Shown piece by piece: positions 60,804 to 64,000 of a DNA stretch of 64,000 nt. The position numbers and the translations under genes are program-made. The DNA is from Paenibacillus sp. (GTDB lineage Bacteria > Bacillota > Bacilli > Paenibacillales > YIM-B00363): positions 1 to 64,000 of the forward strand of contig NZ_DASQNA010000052.1 of NCBI RefSeq assembly GCF_035645195.1, written 5' to 3'. The notes beneath the pieces were generated by a model, which worked only from the letters and a program-made list of their open reading frames with translations, was not told the DNA's origin and searched no databases. Each line of letters starts with the position of its first letter. Within the stretch, counting starts at the first letter, position 1.

Positions 60804-61268
60804 ATGTCGCTGCGGGAGATGCAAGTCGTTCCGGGCGCGCTGCTGGAGCAGCGCATCGAAGAGGTTAAGCCGCTGGACACGCTGGAGACGGAGCAATACG
60901 CGATCGTGAAAGACGGCGAAACCGGCGAACATTTTTTGCATTATCGATACATCCATCGCGACGTCGCGCTGGGCGGGGCCGAATCGGCGTATCACCAGCT
61001 GATGCCGCTTTCGTCCGACGACGTGTTGGAGCTGATGTTCGGCGGAGCGCCGTATCGTTACCCCGAAGCATGGACGCAGCCGTATTTGCGCAACGGACCC
61101 GACGGCCAGTACGTCTGGTTCGATCCTTCGCCCGCGAGGGAAGCGGAGGAGGCGGAGCGCGAAGCCGCGCGCATTCGGGAGACGCTGCTTGCGTTCAAGC
61201 GCAAGGGCAGCTTCGGCGAGCAAGACGTGGAGCGGTTGTTCCGCGAGCTGGACGATAAGGAATCATAA
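60804..61268 (+). CDS. Conserved-looking protein of unknown function
   Basis: A 154-aa soluble acidic protein, not recognised. The first 100 residues look like a mixed alpha/beta domain (LDTLETEQYAIVKDGETGEH, HYRYIHRDVALGG). The C-terminal third is a charged helix (REAEEAEREAARIRETLLAF). I chose ATG 60804 because the frame start at 60750 overlaps a -10 box. It lies 12 nt before the M42 peptidase gene and is likely co-transcribed with it. Confidence 0.7.
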   Translation: MSLREMQVVPGALLEQRIEEVKPLDTLETEQYAIVKDGETGEHFLHYRYIHRDVALGGAESAYHQLMPLSSDDVLELMFGGAPYRYPEAWTQPYLRNGPDGQYVWFDPSPAREAEEAEREAARIRETLLAFKRKGSFGEQDVERLFRELDDKES

Positions 61269-61280
61269 GGAGAGAGTCTC

Positions 61281-62357
61281 TTGAACGAACGAACGTTGGA
61301 GTTGTTTCGGACGCTGACGGAGCTGCCCGGCGCGCCGGGCTTCGAGCAGGATGTGCGGCGGTTCGTGCGCGAGCAGCTGACGCCGCTGTCGGAGGAAATC
61401 GTGACCGACCGGATCGGCAGCATTTTCGGCGTGAAGCGGGGAGATCCGAACGGGCCGGTCGTCATGGTGGCCGGGCATATGGACGAGGTCGGCTTTATGG
61501 TCACCGGCATCACCGACAAAGGCATGATCAAGTTCGCGCCGCTCGGCGGCTGGTGGAACCAGGTGCTGCTCGCCCAGCGAATGCAGATCGCGACGAAGCG
61601 CGGGCCGGTCGTCGGCGTCGTCGGCTCGACGCCGCCGCATTTGCTGGACGAGGCGTCGCGCAATAAGCCGGTCGATATCGGCCACATGTTTCTCGACATC
61701 GGGGCGGACGACCGCGCGGACGCGGAAGCGATCGGCGTCGTCATCGGCCAGCCGATCGTGCCGATTTGCCCGTTCACGCCGCTCGCCAATCCGAAGAAGA
61801 TTATGGCGAAGGCGTGGGACAACCGGTACGGCGTGGGCCTTGCGATCGAGCTGATGCGCGAGCTGCAGGACAAGGCGCATCCGAACGTCGTCTACTCCGG
61901 AGCGACGGTACAGGAGGAGATGGGGCTGCGCGGCGCCGAGACGGCGTCGAGGCTCGTCAATCCGGACGTCGCGTTCGTATTGGATGCGAGCCCCGCGAAC
62001 GACGCGTCCGGCGACCGCTCGGCGTTCGGCCAGCTCGGCAAAGGGGCGCTGCTGCGCATCCTCGACCGGACGATGATCACGCATCGCCTCATGGTGGAGT
62101 TCGTCCGCGACACGGCGGAAACGCATAAGATTCCGTACCAGTATTTCGTCTCGCCCGGCGGCGGGACGGACGCGGGCCGCGTCCATCTGTCCGGCGCGGG
62201 CGTGCCGACGGCGGTCGTCGGCATCCCGGCGCGCTACATACATACGGCCGCGGCGATTATTCATACGGACGATTACGCGGCGGCGAAGGAGCTGCTCGTG
62301 AAGCTGGTGACGACATGCGATCGGTCCGTCGTCGATACGATGTACAAGAACGAATAG
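61281..62357 (+). CDS. M42-family aminopeptidase (YtoP-like)
   Basis: A 358-aa M42 metallopeptidase, closer to the glutamyl-aminopeptidase/YtoP branch than the copy at 55519. Ligands are in [20 protein letters not shown], the EE pair in [19 protein letters not shown] and the [10 protein letters not shown] histidine. TTG start at 61281 with AAGGAGAGAG about 7 nt upstream. It precedes purT by 15 nt. Confidence 0.92.
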   Translation: MNERTLELFRTLTELPGAPGFEQDVRRFVREQLTPLSEEIVTDRIGSIFGVKRGDPNGPVVMVAGHMDEVGFMVTGITDKGMIKFAPLGGWWNQVLLAQRMQIATKRGPVVGVVGSTPPHLLDEASRNKPVDIGHMFLDIGADDRADAEAIGVVIGQPIVPICPFTPLANPKKIMAKAWDNRYGVGLAIELMRELQDKAHPNVVYSGATVQEEMGLRGAETASRLVNPDVAFVLDASPANDASGDRSAFGQLGKGALLRILDRTMITHRLMVEFVRDTAETHKIPYQYFVSPGGGTDAGRVHLSGAGVPTAVVGIPARYIHTAAAIIHTDDYAAAKELLVKLVTTCDRSVVDTMYKNE

Positions 62358-62372
62358 GAGGACGAAGACGAC

Positions 62373-63572
62373 ATGGCGAAGGAAGATTCGAGATACGCGC
62401 CGTACGGCTCCCCGCTGTCGGGGAAGGCGCGCAAAATGATGCTGCTCGGCTCGGGAGAGCTCGGCAAGGAGGTCGTGATCGAGGCGCAGCGGCTCGGCGT
62501 CGAGACGATCGCGGTCGATCGGTACGAAGGGGCGCCGGCGTTCTCCGTCGCGCATCGATCGTATGTGATCGACATGCTGGACGGTGCGGCGCTGCGGGAG
62601 CTGATCACGCGGGAGAAGCCCGATCTGATCGTGCCGGAAATCGAAGCGATCGCGACGCCGACGCTCGTCGAGCTGGAGCAAGAAGGCTACGTCGTCGTGC
62701 CGACGGCGAACGCCGCCCGGCTCACGATGGACCGCGAAGGCATTCGCCGGCTCGCCGCGGAGACGCTCGGTCTCCCGACGGCGCGGTACGCGTTCGCCGA
62801 TTCGCTGGACGAGCTGCGCGCGGCCGTCCAGGATATCGGCACGCCGTGCGTCATTAAGCCGATCATGAGCTCGTCCGGCAAAGGGCAGTCCGTCTGCAAG
62901 ACGCCGGACGACGTCGAGGCGTGCTGGAACTACGCCATGGAGGGCGGCCGCGCAAAGAAGGCGCGCGTCATCGTCGAGGAGTTCATTCGCTTCGACTCCG
63001 AAATTACGATGCTGACCGTCCGGTCCGCGTCCGGTACGACGTTCTGCCCGCCGATCGGTCACGTGCAGAAGGACGGCGATTACATCGAATCGTGGCAGCC
63101 GCATCCGATGAGCGCGGAGCAGCTCGCCGAGGCGCAGCGCATCGCGGCGACGGTGACGGAGGCGCTCGGCGGCTACGGCATTTACGGCGTGGAGCTGTTC
63201 CTCGCGCCGGACAAGGTGTACTTCAGCGAGGTGTCGCCGCGCCCGCACGATACGGGCCTCGTGACGCTCGGCACGCAGGACTTGTCCGAATTCGCGCTGC
63301 ACGTCCGCGCGATTCTCGGCTTGCCGGTGCCGACGATCCGGCTGCTGACGCCGGGCGCGTCCCGGACGCTGAAGGCGGTCGACAGCCGCGATGCGTTCGT
63401 CGTCGCCGGGCTCGATCGAGCGCTCGCGCTGCCGAATACGCAGGTGCGCGTCTTCGGCAAACCGGTGACGATGCCGGGACGCCGCATGGCGGTCGCGATC
63501 AGCACCGCCGACACGGTAGAGGACGCGCGGGCGGTCGCCGCCGACGCGGCGGGAAGCCTCAGCATCGAATAA
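62373..63572 (+). CDS. purT: Formate-dependent GAR transformylase
   Basis: A 399-aa ATP-grasp enzyme that makes formyl-GAR from GAR, formate and ATP in purine synthesis. Features are the pre-ATP-grasp [20 protein letters not shown], the VPEIEAI substrate segment, the [13 protein letters not shown]-loop-like strand, [12 protein letters not shown] and the metal-binding [13 protein letters not shown]. The length matches PurT (about 390 aa). It replaces or supplements the folate-dependent PurN. A terminator follows. Confidence 0.95.
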   Translation: MAKEDSRYAPYGSPLSGKARKMMLLGSGELGKEVVIEAQRLGVETIAVDRYEGAPAFSVAHRSYVIDMLDGAALRELITREKPDLIVPEIEAIATPTLVELEQEGYVVVPTANAARLTMDREGIRRLAAETLGLPTARYAFADSLDELRAAVQDIGTPCVIKPIMSSSGKGQSVCKTPDDVEACWNYAMEGGRAKKARVIVEEFIRFDSEITMLTVRSASGTTFCPPIGHVQKDGDYIESWQPHPMSAEQLAEAQRIAATVTEALGGYGIYGVELFLAPDKVYFSEVSPRPHDTGLVTLGTQDLSEFALHVRAILGLPVPTIRLLTPGASRTLKAVDSRDAFVVAGLDRALALPNTQVRVFGKPVTMPGRRMAVAISTADTVEDARAVAADAAGSLSIE

Positions 63573-63586
63573 AGCAAGGGACGGAA

Positions 63587-63624
63587 GAACAGCCGCAGGG
63601 GATAACCTGCGGTTGTTTTTTTTT
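63587..63624 (+). terminator. Rho-independent terminator after purT
   Basis: AACAGCCGCAGG (63588-63599) pairs with CCTGCGGTTGTT (63606-63617), followed by a long T run to 63624. Confidence 0.95.
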
Positions 63625-63760
63625 GTTGGTATGAATTGGAATTCGTCCCTGGGCAACCTTCGAATCGCGTCACTCGTTAAAGTTAGGAAGACGGCTGTTT
63701 CGCAGCAACCTTTCGCAATCATTCAAGCAGCGTTAAACATTCATGAAAAGGGGATTAATT

Positions 63761-64000
63761 ATGAAAAAGAGAATTCTAGCAGCCGTCCTCATGTCCTGCG
63801 CCCTCGTCGCGCCGGGAGCGGCGGAGGCGGCCGCGAAGCCGGAGTCGGACCGAATCGGCATCGTCTTGAACGGCAGCAAAGCGGCATATGAAGCCAGCTA
63901 TCAACCGTTCATCCAAGCCGATCGCGTGCAGGTGCCCGTGCGGTACTTGTTCGAATCGTTCGGCGCAGAGGTTCGCTACGACGCGTCCACGGGAACGGTC
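63761..64000 (+). CDS. Secreted stalk-domain protein (partial, cut by window end)
   Basis: The first 80 codons of a longer gene. A signal peptide (MKKRILAAVLMSCALVAPGA, cleavage likely after AEA) is followed by the start of a copper-amine-oxidase N-terminal-like stalk domain (RVQVPVRYLFESFGAEV, YDASTGTV). AAAGGGG lies about 8 nt before the ATG. The domain and style match the stalk protein inside the pilus operon at 24926. The C-terminal part is outside the window, so function cannot be read. Confidence 0.85.
   Translation, partial: MKKRILAAVLMSCALVAPGAAEAAAKPESDRIGIVLNGSKAAYEASYQPFIQADRVQVPVRYLFESFGAEVRYDASTGTV

Noticed and set aside
1-64000. CRISPR arrays, insertion sequences, prophage genes, integrases
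   Set aside because: No regularly spaced long repeats, transposase motifs or phage structural genes were found on either strand.

Overview
The window looks like a chromosomal segment of a GC-rich, spore-forming Firmicute of the Paenibacillaceae (Paenibacillus/Cohnella type). The evidence is gene content and order. hflX, a ynbB-like gene, glnR and glnA occur in the order known from Bacillus subtilis. lexA is divergent from yneA and followed by a ynzC-like gene. There is a KapB sporulation protein, an mrfAB (yprAB) pair and a ywqA/ywqB-like Snf2/SWIM pair. Purine-rich Shine-Dalgarno sites and frequent TTG/GTG starts fit. No transposase, integrase, phage gene or CRISPR array was seen; almost everything reads as core or lineage-specific chromosome.

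Layout. 1-310: 3' end of a 23S rRNA gene followed directly by tRNA-Gly(GCC) and a terminator, with no 5S rRNA between them. 421-6455: orphan response regulator, HD phosphohydrolase, hflX, ynbB-like gene, glnR-glnA. 6517-8055: SOS module with lexA and yneA divergent around five LexA-type boxes. 8061-16697: mixed housekeeping genes (HAD hydrolase, Hsp20-like, mtnD, metH, RNase Z, YbjQ, YdjM-like). 16800-27892: a type IVa pilus operon (pilB, pilT, pilC, pilin, pilD, pilM, pilN, pilO, a secreted stalk-domain protein, two minor pilins, a large beta-rich protein). 28094-29335: a membrane molybdopterin oxidoreductase fusion. 29978-35256: a DNA-repair run (mrfA, mrfB, Fpg/Nei-like glycosylase, endonuclease IV). 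35334-37153: ABC ATPase and RlmM-like methyltransferase. 37313-48473: a Tad/Flp pilus locus that starts with a Hanks kinase fused to a degenerate P-loop domain and ends with an FHA protein. 48608-55494: an Snf2 helicase / SWIM zinc-finger / 645-aa orphan / Hsp70-like row. 55519-64000: peptidases, thioredoxin, DegV, KapB, parvulin foldase, purT and a truncated stalk-domain protein.

How parts work together. The two pilus systems are complete enough to act independently: each has its own secretion ATPase, platform proteins, prepilins and prepilin peptidase. The Tad locus carries its own phospho-signalling pair (Ser/Thr kinase, FHA reader), and strong promoters followed at once by terminator hairpins flank the kinase gene, which suggests attenuated expression. 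The Snf2-SWIM-orphan-Hsp70 row is the best candidate for an undescribed system: a DNA translocase with a zinc-binding partner, a large coiled-coil protein with no recognisable family, and a truncated chaperone-like ATPase, closely spaced on one strand. All functional assignments are from reading motifs by eye; no database search was run.
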